DNA of 12,138 bases from an uncultured Thiotrichaceae bacterium (GCA_937931765.1 CALHAO010000071.1:1-12138); one strand, 5' to 3'. Positions 1 to 6,872 are shown, numbered from the stretch's first letter. Translations and numbers: made by a program. Notes: generated by a model not told the origin, from the sequence alone.

Positions 1-1337
1 TGCACAATCGTCGCTTCGGAATCAAAAACACCTGGCTCAGGCGTGCCCACCATATCGGTTGATACGGCCTCGGTAGAGGTAGAAAAGCTGATTTGTTCGC
101 GGAGTTCGGAGTCCAGTGCGATATTACGCACATGCTCATTCAGCTCCTCACGCGTGGTCGCTTTCGCCAGATTCAGGTTCATCACCGCCATTGATACATT
201 AGGCGTTGGCACGCGAATCGCGTTACCTGTCAGCTTGCCTTCCAGTTCAGGCAATGCCTTGGAAACGGCTTTCGCAGCACCGGTAGAAGTTAGTACCATA
301 TTTAGCGGTGCACTACGGCCACGGCGCGGTGCGGAGTGATAATTGTCGATCAGATTCTGGTCATTGGTATAAGAATGGATAGTTTCAACATGACCATTCA
401 CAATGCCATATTCGTCATTCATTACTTTCAGGATCGGCGTAATCGCGTTAGTGGTACAAGACGCCGCGCAGACCACGGTATCATCATCGCTAATCATGTC
501 TTCGTTCACGCCGTAAACGATATTACTGATGTCGCCACCGGCTGGTGCGGTGAGTAATACCTTCTTTGCGCCCGGAACCAGGTGTCTTGAAAGACCTTCG
601 CGATCTTTAAACATACCTGTGTTATCAACGATTAAGGCATCTTCAATACCGTAATCACGGTAATCGATATCCTCCGGCTTATTCGCATAAATCACCTTAA
701 TACACGTACCATTAGCAATAATCGACGTATTTTCTTCGTCAACCGTAATTGAGCCGTTAAAAGGCCCGTGCACTGAGTCACGACGCAGTAAGCTGGCGCG
801 TTTTTCCAGATCACCATCACGTCCGCCACGAACCACAACTGCCCGTAAACGCAGCTTATTGTTCAGTGTGGTACGTTCAATTAACATCCGCGCCAGAATT
901 CGCCCGATACGACCAAAGCCATACAGCACAACATCCTGTGGTTTATCAACCAGGCTGACTTTGCCATGATTAACACTGGCCAGTTCGCTTTCCAGAAAGT
1001 CATTCAGGGTCAACGCATCATCAGACTTATGTAGCTCAGCATACCGGTTCGCCAGCTTGCCAATATCAATACGCGACACACCCAGATCCATGTCTTTCAT
1101 CACTTCTAACAGATGATGACTCTCTTCAACCGGTAGCTCGCGCCCCACCATATGGCGGCCCAGCTTGTGTGCCTTGATGATTTCAATAGTGCTGCTGTTC
1201 ATCAGCTTACGCCCGAACACAGTGACAATTACATTGCGTTGGCGGTACAAATTACCCACTGCCGGAATCATTTCCTCCGCCAGCGATTGGTTGCGCATGT
1301 ATTTTTCGAGGTGTTTTGTGCTGTTACTATCGATCAT
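1..1337 (-). CDS. gap: Glyceraldehyde-3-phosphate dehydrogenase, long form with N-terminal extension (3' end beyond window)
   Basis: Catalyses reversible oxidative phosphorylation of glyceraldehyde-3-phosphate to 1,3-bisphosphoglycerate in the cytosol. 445 codons are visible, and I recall this long form being about 475-480 residues, so about 30-35 are missing. The Rossmann nucleotide-binding motif GFGRIGR lies at residues 140-146, the catalytic motif ASCTTN puts the nucleophile at Cys294, and HSYTNDQ puts the partner His at 321. RRGRSAPLNM (about 338-347) is the phosphate-binding region. Ordinary GAPDH starts almost directly with the Rossmann motif, so the first ~135 residues are an extra domain. 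After the first beta-alpha-beta unit the chain reads VVVRGGRDGD, without the Asp that normally selects NAD in an obvious place, so NADP use is possible (inference). The ATG is preceded by AAGGA at good spacing. ung lies upstream on the same strand, 130 bases away. Confidence 0.93.
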   Translation of the reverse strand, partial: MIDSNSTKHLEKYMRNQSLAEEMIPAVGNLYRQRNVIVTVFGRKLMNSSTIEIIKAHKLGRHMVGRELPVEESHHLLEVMKDMDLGVSRIDIGKLANRYAELHKSDDALTLNDFLESELASVNHGKVSLVDKPQDVVLYGFGRIGRILARMLIERTTLNNKLRLRAVVVRGGRDGDLEKRASLLRRDSVHGPFNGSITVDEENTSIIANGTCIKVIYANKPEDIDYRDYGIEDALIVDNTGMFKDREGLSRHLVPGAKKVLLTAPAGGDISNIVYGVNEDMISDDDTVVCAASCTTNAITPILKVMNDEYGIVNGHVETIHSYTNDQNLIDNYHSAPRRGRSAPLNMVLTSTGAAKAVSKALPELEGKLTGNAIRVPTPNVSMAVMNLNLAKATTREELNEHVRNIALDSELREQISFSTSTEAVSTDMVGTPEPGVFDSEATIV

Positions 1338-1467
1338 TTAGGTATCCTTGTCGTTGTGGGCGACCCGTTTAAGACATTAAAGTATGTGAAAATTGGGGAA
1401 TCATACCGACTTTTTGTGGGTTGGCCTACTGGTTACCTATCCCCTTTTGTAAATTCCCTGTAGATTA

Positions 1468-2148
1468 TCAAGGCAAAGTCCAATCCACCACCTCACGCCC
1501 TTGCGCCGCCAAAAAAGCATTCGCCCTGGAAAACGGTTTACTCTCAAAAAAACCCCGCCGCGCGGATAAAGGTGAAGGGTGCGCCGTAGCAATAATCTCA
1601 TGCCGCTCAGCATCAATCAGTTTAATCTTGTTCTGCGCCTGTTTACCCCACAGGATGAAAACGCAAGGCTGGGCCTGTTGACTAATCGTGCGAATAACAA
1701 GATCAGTAAACGTCTCCCAGCCGCGTTTCTGGTGACTGCCCGCGTTACCCGCTGCAACACTCAACACAGTATTCAGCAATAATACACCTTGTTCCGCCCA
1801 GGGTTGCAGGTAGCCGGTATGGCTATTGTCGATACCCAGATCACTAAGCAATTCTTTATTAATATTCCCCAATGAACGCGGCAAGGGTTTTACATCCGGC
1901 TGCACAGAAAAGGATAAGCCATGTGCATGTCCGGGTGTCGGGTAAGGGTCTTGCCCAAGAATAACCACTTTCACGCCATCCAACGCTGTGCTCCGCAAGG
2001 CATTAAAACGTTGTTCTGCAGCGGGCAGAATGTGTTTACCTGCAGCGGCTTCCTGATCAAGAAATGCCTGTAATTCTTGCATATAAGGTTGGCTGAATTC
2101 TGCGTTCAGTGCGGTTTGCCAGCTGGGGTGTAATAATTGCTTATTCAT
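1468..2148 (-). CDS. ung: Uracil-DNA glycosylase (family 1)
   Basis: Removes uracil from DNA by cleaving the N-glycosidic bond, the first step of base-excision repair after cytosine deamination or dUTP misincorporation. The protein is 226 residues, the usual family length. The water-activating motif GQDPYP is at 65-70 (catalytic Asp67), followed by the uracil pocket segment PGHAHGLSFSV. LLLNTVLSV (123-131) includes the conserved Asn, and HPSPLSARRGF (190-200) carries the catalytic His and the DNA-intercalation loop. I chose the ATG at 2148 because family homology begins at LLHPSW. The frame stays open upstream to 2250 with another ATG at 2178, but that would add non-homologous residues and reach into the divergent neighbour. 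No strong Shine-Dalgarno precedes either start. It is transcribed away from the ProC-like gene. Confidence 0.95.
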   Translation of the reverse strand: MNKQLLHPSWQTALNAEFSQPYMQELQAFLDQEAAAGKHILPAAEQRFNALRSTALDGVKVVILGQDPYPTPGHAHGLSFSVQPDVKPLPRSLGNINKELLSDLGIDNSHTGYLQPWAEQGVLLLNTVLSVAAGNAGSHQKRGWETFTDLVIRTISQQAQPCVFILWGKQAQNKIKLIDAERHEIIATAHPSPLSARRGFFESKPFSRANAFLAAQGREVVDWTLP

Positions 2149-2197
2149 GGGAGTGGTTTTGGCTAAAGATGAGATCATTTTAACATTGGCTTGTATT

Positions 2198-2206
2198 AAA
2201 GGTGGA
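2198..2206 (+). promoter_or_regulatory. Ribosome binding site that fixes the ProC-like start
   Basis: AAAGGTGGA lies 6 bases upstream of the ATG at 2213. It supports this start over the in-frame ATG at 2147, which would overlap the ung start codon and has no such site. The 64-base gap between the two divergent genes must hold both promoters. I could not identify convincing -35/-10 pairs in it. Confidence 0.7.
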
Positions 2207-2212
2207 ATAATT

Positions 2213-2983
2213 ATGGCGTCAGATAATCTGGTTCTGGGTGTATTAGGCACCGGTCACTTTGCTTCATACATCATAAAAGCGCTGCGTAATGGTGGGTATC
2301 AGGGGCGAATCATCTTGTCGCCCAGAAACCGGCAGTATGCTGAAAACCTGCGTGATCAACAGGGCTGTGAGATAGCGGCATCCAATCAGGCTGTGGTTGG
2401 TGGTGCTGATATTGTTGTATTGTCCGTGCGTCCCGATTTTTTGGGTGATGTGCTGGAAGGTTTGAGTTTTAGTGATGATCAGGTGGTTTTATCGGCGTTG
2501 GCCGGTGTTTCACTGACGCAGTTACGGGCGCATTCAAACTTACCCCAACAGATTATACGTATCATGCCGTCCAGTTTTATCGAGGCAGGAGATGCGGTTT
2601 TTCCTATGCACCCGGCGCATGAGCTGATCGAGTTGCTGTTTGCCCAGGCCGGATCGGTGGTGGTGTTTGAGCAGGAAGCTGATTTTGAACGTTCGGTGGT
2701 GATGGCCTGTGCTTATGGCTGGGTGTATGAGTTGATGGGCAGTATGACTGATTGGTTTACAGAGCAGGGTTGGTCGGATGAAGTAGCAAGGGATATGGTG
2801 GTGCGCCATGTGCGGGGTGCGACAACGTTTGCACTGGCTAATCCGCAGCAGCGTTTGAGTGATATTGCGGATAGTATTGCGCTGGAAGGGACATTCACTA
2901 AACTGGGTTTAGATGAATTGAAACAACAGGATGCGTTTACAACCTGGCGACGTGCGTTACAGAAGGTAGAGGATGAACTGTAG
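2213..2983 (+). CDS. Pyrroline-5-carboxylate reductase-like NAD(P)-dependent oxidoreductase (atypical)
   Basis: The 256-residue protein has the two-domain plan of ProC, the last enzyme of proline synthesis. The N-terminal Rossmann fold opens with GVLGTGHFA (9-17). The segment VVLSVRPDF (68-76) corresponds to the ProC stretch that normally reads AVKP. RIMPS (116-120) corresponds to the family's R-x-MPNTP, but the NTP is replaced by SSF. The C-terminal helical dimerisation domain follows. The usual substrate-binding SPGGTT motif is absent, and SIALEGTFTKLGLDEL (221-236) stands in its place. I infer a diverged paralogue that may act on another imine or have lost activity, though a true but diverged ProC cannot be excluded. 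Its stop is 7 bases from the stop of the convergent cyclase gene, with no obvious terminator between. It is divergent from ung. Confidence 0.75.
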   Translation: MASDNLVLGVLGTGHFASYIIKALRNGGYQGRIILSPRNRQYAENLRDQQGCEIAASNQAVVGGADIVVLSVRPDFLGDVLEGLSFSDDQVVLSALAGVSLTQLRAHSNLPQQIIRIMPSSFIEAGDAVFPMHPAHELIELLFAQAGSVVVFEQEADFERSVVMACAYGWVYELMGSMTDWFTEQGWSDEVARDMVVRHVRGATTFALANPQQRLSDIADSIALEGTFTKLGLDELKQQDAFTTWRRALQKVEDEL

Positions 2984-2990
2984 GAATAGG

Positions 2991-4916
2991 CTAACTTTGC
3001 GGTACTGTGTGTTGGGTGTTGATAGCAGGCTTTTTGCTTATTCGGTGCTCAGCGTTATGTAAGGCTATGACACGGTTTCTGCCGCGTTCTTTTGCCAGAT
3101 AAAGTGCCTGATCAGCACTGGCGATGAGGTCTATAGTCGATGAATCCTGTCTGGGTATCATGCTTGAAATACCAATGCTGACGGTGAACTGTACTTGTTT
3201 GTTGCGGTAGTCTAGTCGCAATTTCTCAGTGCTTTGTCTGACCCGCTCTGCGATCAGATGCGCGCCGCTGATATTGGTATTTGGTAACAAAATAACAAAT
3301 TCCTCACCCCCGTAGCGGGCAACGATGTCTTCCGGGCGCTGGACGCTGTTTTTCAGAATGGCACCCATGTGGATGAGACACTGATCACCAAATAAATGCC
3401 CATAATCATCATTCACCTGTTTGAAGTGATCAATGTCAATAATCATCAATGAGAGGAATTCTTTGTGTCTGCGGGTGCGTTGCCATTCGTATTCAATTTG
3501 TTGATTAAAATGACGGCGATTGAATATGCCAGTCAGCCCATCCAGCCGGGCAAGTTGATCCAGCTTGCAGTTGGCCTTGGTGAGGCTGAGCATGGCTGTT
3601 TCAAGTTTGTGCGTACGCTCTTTAACTTTTTCTTCCAGGTGCTGTGTAGTTTGCTTTTGCAGCAGTAATAAACTGTTTTGTGTTTCGCGGGTTTTACGTT
3701 CATATTTGAGTGCAGATTCCTGAGCCAGCATACGTGCATCCCGTTCTTTTTTGATGTTTCTGGCTAGTGCAAAAGAAATCAAGGCGGCTTCCATTGTTGA
3801 GCCGATCAACATCGCATTTTCGGTAACGAACATCTGGGTCTGGAGACCAAGGCGGCCAAGGACAAACAGAAGGGTGCCATTTAATAGGAATAACCAGGCG
3901 ACGGTTAGGATTTGAGCGGACTGATTGCCTCTGAACGATAAGTTGGCAAGAATGATCAGCGGTACTAAGGCGCTGGCCGCACCCATAACCGCCGTTAGTT
4001 GCAGGAGAATCTCATAAGGTATGAAGTACCCGATGGCTATGATAAAAAAAGAAATTCCTATGCCTGCTTTTAATGTAAAAATAATTTTTGCATGACTTTC
4101 TTTTTTTAAATTTAAGAAATTCAATATAAACAATGAGCTGGTTATCATGGCAATAAAGGCTGATAGCGGGATGCTCATGTGGTTGAAAAATGTTTTTTCC
4201 GGCCATAAATATTGATAGCCAAGGCCCTTCTGAGTCAGCTGGAAGTAGATGATAGCGCCGGTGAAAAATACGTAATAGAGGTAGCTTTTCTGGTGGGTGG
4301 AAAAATACAGTAGCAAGTTGTAAATTAACATGATGGATAAAAAGCCAAAGAATAAGCCCAATAAAAATACTTCATTCTGGTCAGCGGCAAAAAAATCATG
4401 GCTCTTCCATACCTTGACCGGAAGATAGATCGTGTCGGTGCTTTGCAGGCGGACAATAGCCCTTAGGTTTTCTTTGGGGGCGACTGTTTGCGGGAATAGA
4501 AATGAGCGGTGATTTAGCGGTCTGCTATTAAAAGGCAGCAGGTCGCCTGTGTGATAATTAGCTACAACTTTATCAGAGTCAACCAGGTACACATCAATTT
4601 TATCATGAAGCGGGAATGCAATTTCAAGCAACATGGGTGTTTCAATAGCATGCTTGTTCTCGAAAGGTAAGCTTAGCCAGAAGATGCTGCTGCTAAAGCC
4701 AAAGTTCGGGTAACGGTGCTTGGCTGCCTGCCATTGGGTCGATAAATCTTGCTTAAGGATGTCATCAAAAGTCATGGTGCCTGTTTTGTCTTCTAACCAG
4801 TACATAGATGCTTGTGCTTCCGGTACTGATTTTTTTTGGAAGCAACCGGCCATATTGATGGTTAATAGCATAAATAGCAGTACCTTGAGCAAGCTGGTTT
4901 TCACCGGGTTATTCAT
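2991..4916 (-). CDS. Membrane-bound diguanylate cyclase (7TMR-DISM sensor, coiled coil, GGDEF)
   Basis: Predicted to make cyclic di-GMP from two GTP in response to an extracytoplasmic signal. From the ATG at 4916 it has 641 residues. A signal peptide ends in MAGC (Cys25), a likely lipoprotein site. A periplasmic domain of 7TMR-DISMED2 type spans about 36-172 (for example FWLSLPFENK). Seven transmembrane segments of 7TMR-DISM type span about 182-385, a coiled coil about 390-455, and the GGDEF domain 456-617. The domain shows LDGLTGIFNRRHF, DIDHFKQVND, the active-site GGEEF at 536-540, and the inhibitory RxxD site as RPED at 527-530, so catalysis and product inhibition both look intact. Other starts are an ATG at 4934 and a TTG at 4979. 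None has a strong ribosome site, and 4916 gives the cleanest signal peptide. The ligand cannot be deduced. Confidence 0.93.
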   Translation of the reverse strand: MNNPVKTSLLKVLLFMLLTINMAGCFQKKSVPEAQASMYWLEDKTGTMTFDDILKQDLSTQWQAAKHRYPNFGFSSSIFWLSLPFENKHAIETPMLLEIAFPLHDKIDVYLVDSDKVVANYHTGDLLPFNSRPLNHRSFLFPQTVAPKENLRAIVRLQSTDTIYLPVKVWKSHDFFAADQNEVFLLGLFFGFLSIMLIYNLLLYFSTHQKSYLYYVFFTGAIIYFQLTQKGLGYQYLWPEKTFFNHMSIPLSAFIAMITSSLFILNFLNLKKESHAKIIFTLKAGIGISFFIIAIGYFIPYEILLQLTAVMGAASALVPLIILANLSFRGNQSAQILTVAWLFLLNGTLLFVLGRLGLQTQMFVTENAMLIGSTMEAALISFALARNIKKERDARMLAQESALKYERKTRETQNSLLLLQKQTTQHLEEKVKERTHKLETAMLSLTKANCKLDQLARLDGLTGIFNRRHFNQQIEYEWQRTRRHKEFLSLMIIDIDHFKQVNDDYGHLFGDQCLIHMGAILKNSVQRPEDIVARYGGEEFVILLPNTNISGAHLIAERVRQSTEKLRLDYRNKQVQFTVSIGISSMIPRQDSSTIDLIASADQALYLAKERGRNRVIALHNAEHRISKKPAINTQHTVPQS

Positions 4917-5030
4917 GTGATCTTTTATTGGCATCAATAATGATGGTTTTTTTTTACGGAAAATAATCACTGTGTTCAAGGCATGCTGTTAATGGGCTAT
5001 TGTTGTTTTTATTAGCGCTATCTTAGGTTC

Positions 5031-5060
5031 ATTATCACACAAGTCTTAATGAGCAATTAA
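5031..5060 (-). promoter_or_regulatory. Candidate promoter of the diguanylate cyclase gene
   Basis: Read on the minus strand there is a -10-like GATAAT (5031-5036) preceded by TGT, an extended -10 arrangement. It is spaced 18 bases from a weak -35-like TTAATT (5055-5060). Transcription would begin near 5024, giving a leader of about 110 bases. This is a pattern match only. Confidence 0.3.
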
Positions 5061-5137
5061 TACTTCTGGATGAGCTGGGCTAAGCGCCATCAAATGAATG
5101 CCTTAGCAGCACTGACGCCCGAAAACAGACACAAAGC

Positions 5138-5167
5138 TTGTATTGAATGCACTCTGTCGCGTAAATT
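5138..5167 (+). promoter_or_regulatory. Candidate promoter of the peroxiredoxin gene
   Basis: TTGTAT (5138-5143) and TAAATT (5162-5167) are separated by 18 bases and sit about 37 bases before the start codon. Both boxes are imperfect. I cannot identify an OxyR or similar operator with confidence. The remainder of the 287-base divergent region (4917-5203) shows nothing else I can name. Confidence 0.3.
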
Positions 5168-5191
5168 ACTCATTTTAAAACCACCTTACAC

Positions 5192-5197
5192 AAGGAG
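5192..5197 (+). promoter_or_regulatory. Strong ribosome binding site deciding the peroxiredoxin start
   Basis: AAGGAG directly abuts an in-frame ATG at 5198, so that ATG is too close to be used. The second ATG at 5204 is 6 bases away, the normal distance, and gives the expected family N-terminus MIQVGDQIPD. Confidence 0.8.
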
Positions 5198-5203
5198 ATG
5201 CAT

Positions 5204-5677
5204 ATGATTCAGGTTGGAGATCAAATTCCGGATGCGGCTGTGACAATTGCAGGCCAGGACGGACATGAGAATGTTAATGCGCAGTCGTTGTTTGCCGGTA
5301 AAAAAGTAGTAATGTTTGCGGTGCCGGGTGCATTTACCCCGACATGTTCAGAATCACACCTGCCAGGCTATGTGGTAGCAGCGGATCAGTTCAAAGAGAA
5401 AGGCATCGATTCAATTGTATGCCTGTCAGTGAATGATGCGTTTGTTATGTCCGCATGGGGTGCGGCGCAAAATGCTGAAAATATTACTATGCTGGCTGAT
5501 GGCGGCGGTGCGCTGACTAAAGCGATGGGTATGGAAATGGAAACGGCTGACTTTGGTGGAACCCGTTCTCAGCGTTATGCAATGGTCGTGGATAATGGTG
5601 TTGTGAGCATGTTGAATGTAGAGCCACCACAGACCTTTGAAGGTAGTAAAGCTGAAGTGGTTTTGGAAGCACTTTGA
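5204..5677 (+). CDS. Peroxiredoxin, Prx5 family (thiol peroxidase)
   Basis: Reduces hydrogen peroxide and organic hydroperoxides through a reactive cysteine in the cytosol. The protein is 157 residues, the size of the stand-alone Prx5 form without the fused glutaredoxin domain seen in some gammaproteobacteria. The peroxidatic motif PGAFTPTCSESHLPGY (41-56) gives Cys48, with the conserved Thr three residues before it. Cys73 in IVCLSVND is the second cysteine, and whether it resolves the sulfenate or a glutaredoxin/glutathione does so cannot be told. The conserved Arg region RSQRYAMVVDNG (121-132) and the C-terminal TFEGSKAEVVLEAL fit the family. The stop codon overlaps a GNAT acetyltransferase relic, so this gene may once have been first in a two-gene unit. 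Confidence 0.95.
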   Translation: MIQVGDQIPDAAVTIAGQDGHENVNAQSLFAGKKVVMFAVPGAFTPTCSESHLPGYVVAADQFKEKGIDSIVCLSVNDAFVMSAWGAAQNAENITMLADGGGALTKAMGMEMETADFGGTRSQRYAMVVDNGVVSMLNVEPPQTFEGSKAEVVLEAL

Positions 5678-5748
5678 TCCAGCCGGTTTTACTGACGGAA
5701 CGTTTGTCGCTGCGGCCATTTGTGCCCAGCGACAGCCCGGAAGTGTAA
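5674..5748 (+). pseudogene. N-terminal relic of a RimJ/RimL-type GNAT acetyltransferase
   Basis: Starting with a TTG that overlaps the peroxiredoxin stop (TTTGA), the reading frame encodes 24 residues and then TAA. The stretch LLTERLSLRPFVPSDSPEV closely matches the first beta strand and turn of RimJ/RimL-like N-acetyltransferases (typical form L-x-TERLxLRPFxxxD). Those proteins run to about 170-190 residues and nothing of the rest is present. The stop at 5746-5748 is followed immediately by the stop codon of the convergent HlyU-family gene. I read it as a remnant left by a deletion or rearrangement. A chance match over 19 residues is possible but unlikely given how many family-typical residues line up. 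Confidence 0.6.
5705..5734. repeat. Inverted repeat at the convergent prx/HlyU junction
   Basis: Perfect 8-base arms TGTCGCTG (5705-5712) and CAGCGACA (5727-5734) flank 14 bases, within which GGC and GCC can pair to extend the stem after a one-base bulge. It lies between two convergent genes and could end or stabilise transcripts from either side, but no T-run follows on either strand. Confidence 0.4.
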
Positions 5749-6021
5749 TTACCTGAAAATCCCGTCACCCAGTTGATCAATGGTCAGTTTCGCTTTGCGC
5801 ATGGTTTCTTCGGCGCATGCATCTGCGCTGCCTAACAAATCTGCACGGAAAAACTGGTGGCTCTGCTCATCCTTGGTAATAACGCCACACACACGGTATT
5901 GTCCACCATCGCTTTGTGGCGTTGGAGTGATGGTATAACCCTTGTATTCTTCAGCGGGAAAGGCGGCGGCTGATTTTTCACTTGGTGTAAACAGGGATTT
6001 CACGTTATCCAGAAAACTCAT
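5749..6021 (-). CDS. HlyU-family protein
   Basis: A 90-residue protein matching the HlyU family named in Pfam after the putative Vibrio haemolysin activator. The conserved core reads EEYKGYTITPTPQSDGGQYR (24-43), then RVCGVI, FFRADLLGSADACA and a C-terminal MRKAKLTIDQLGDGIF. It has no recognisable helix-turn-helix and is too small for the ArsR-type HlyU, so the family name should not be read as proof of transcriptional activation. The biochemical role is unknown. The ATG at 6021 fits the family start and is preceded by GGAAA at slightly long spacing. It diverges from scpB across 140 bases holding three inverted repeats. Confidence 0.85.
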   Translation of the reverse strand: MSFLDNVKSLFTPSEKSAAAFPAEEYKGYTITPTPQSDGGQYRVCGVITKDEQSHQFFRADLLGSADACAEETMRKAKLTIDQLGDGIFR

Positions 6022-6040
6022 AATATTTCCATAGTTGATG

Positions 6041-6125
6041 GTGATTGAATCTGAGGTATGATTCGATCATAGATTAACGTGCAAGTCCAAAAAGACTTGC
6101 ATGCTTGCGGATGTAGTTGCTACAT
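6041..6125. repeat. Three tandem inverted repeats between the HlyU-family gene and scpB
   Basis: First, GATTGAATC (6043-6051) faces GATTCGATC (6060-6068) across 8 bases with one wobble position. Second, GCAAGTC (6081-6087) faces GACTTGC (6094-6100) around the loop CAAAAA, extendable by one further pair on each side. Third, ATGTAG (6111-6116) faces CTACAT (6120-6125) around TTG. A 9-base direct repeat CAAGTCCAA occurs at 6082-6090 and again at 6139-6147, just before the scpB ribosome site. They could be operators or leader-RNA stems. No T-run follows any of them. Confidence 0.5.
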
Positions 6126-6150
6126 GCGCGCTACTGTTCAAGTCCAAGAC

Positions 6151-6154
6151 GGAG
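6151..6154 (+). promoter_or_regulatory. Ribosome binding site deciding the scpB start
   Basis: GGAG lies 7 bases before a TTG at 6162. The only other in-frame initiator nearby is a TTG at 6117, which falls in the loop of a hairpin and would add 15 residues with no family similarity. Confidence 0.6.
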
Positions 6155-6161
6155 CCACCTA

Positions 6162-6743
6162 TTGATTAATAAACTGCCTGTTATTCTTGAAGCCATTTTG
6201 CTGACAGCCGACAAGCCGTTGTCAGTTGAACGCTTGGAGAAGTATTTCCCCCCGGAAGAGGGTGTGAACCGGGCGATGGTGCGGGATGCACTGGAGACCT
6301 TATCGCAGCAATGTGAAAACCGTAGTTTTGAATTAAATGAAACCGGCAGTGGTTATCGTTTGCAAACCCGTCAGGATTTTCAGCAATGGGTGGTCAAGCA
6401 CCATGAAGAAAAACCACCTAAATATTCACGGGCCTTCCTTGAAACGCTGTCACTGATTGCCTGGCGGCAACCGATCACCCGTGCAGAGATTGAAGAAATC
6501 CGGGGTGTTGGTATTAATTCGAATGTGATCAGAACTTTGTTAGAGCGCGAATGGATCAGGGTTCTGGGCCACAAGGAAGTGCCTGGTCGCCCTGAAATGT
6601 TAGGTACGACCCGGCAGTTTCTGGATTATTTTAACCTGAAATCATTGGATGAGTTGCCGAGTCTGACGGCGATCCGTGATCTTGATGTGGAGAGTCTGCC
6701 GTTGGCGTTATTGGCTGAGTCTGCCAATTCGGAAGCCGTTTAA
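6162..6743 (+). CDS. scpB: Segregation and condensation protein B
   Basis: ScpB dimers bind the kleisin ScpA, which bridges the SMC heads, and take part in chromosome condensation and segregation. The protein is 193 residues from the TTG, a normal length. Two winged-helix domains are evident. The N-terminal one begins ILEAILLTADKPLSVERL (8-25). The second contains the family signature YSRAFLETLSLIAWRQPITR (88-107) followed by AEIEEIRGV, and then GRPEMLGTTRQFLDYFNL (142-159). The tail (160-193) is short and acidic. scpA, often just upstream and overlapping, is not here; the preceding gene is the divergent HlyU-family gene. rluB, a common downstream neighbour, is also absent. scpB therefore appears to be its own unit ending at the adjacent terminator. 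Confidence 0.92.
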   Translation: MINKLPVILEAILLTADKPLSVERLEKYFPPEEGVNRAMVRDALETLSQQCENRSFELNETGSGYRLQTRQDFQQWVVKHHEEKPPKYSRAFLETLSLIAWRQPITRAEIEEIRGVGINSNVIRTLLEREWIRVLGHKEVPGRPEMLGTTRQFLDYFNLKSLDELPSLTAIRDLDVESLPLALLAESANSEAV

Positions 6744-6848
6744 GACGGGACAGGCCTGTGCGGATAAGCTTACGGCCTGCGGAACTCGCTACGCTCAAAC
6801 AGTCCTCAGCCTACAGCTTGTCCACACAGTCCCGCCCTTGTTTTTTTT
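6744..6848 (+). terminator. Large hairpin terminator after scpB
   Basis: Beginning at the base after the scpB stop, a long imperfect inverted repeat pairs 6744-6780 with about 6808-6836. CGGGAC pairs with GTCCCG, TGTG with CACA, GGATAAGCT with AGCTTGTCC (one wobble), and GGC with GCC. A run of eight Ts (6841-6848) follows close behind. This is an intrinsic terminator with an unusually long stem. The apical part contains GAACTCGCTACGCTCAAACA, a core I recall in large hairpins from other proteobacteria but cannot verify here. It also lies just beyond the 3' end of the convergent lipoprotein gene. Confidence 0.75.
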
Positions 6849-6872
6849 GGCTTAAGTGGGTAAAAACAAGCC

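Noticed and set aside
1400..1405. TATGAT on the minus strand upstream of gap as a -10 box
   Set aside because: No acceptable -35 box at 16-18 bases, so a gap promoter cannot be claimed from it. Co-transcription with ung remains possible.
4916..4979. Longer cyclase start at a TTG (4979)
   Set aside because: It would add 21 residues, including a Lys/Arg stretch, ahead of a good signal peptide, and no ribosome site supports it.
5013..5020. TAGCGCTA palindrome near the proposed start of the cyclase transcript
   Set aside because: An isolated 8-base palindrome is expected by chance in a window this size, and no second copy is nearby.
6124..6165. Short open frame of 13 codons overlapping the scpB start (possible leader peptide)
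   Set aside because: No ribosome binding site and no regulatory residue run; its overlap with the TTG start looks accidental.
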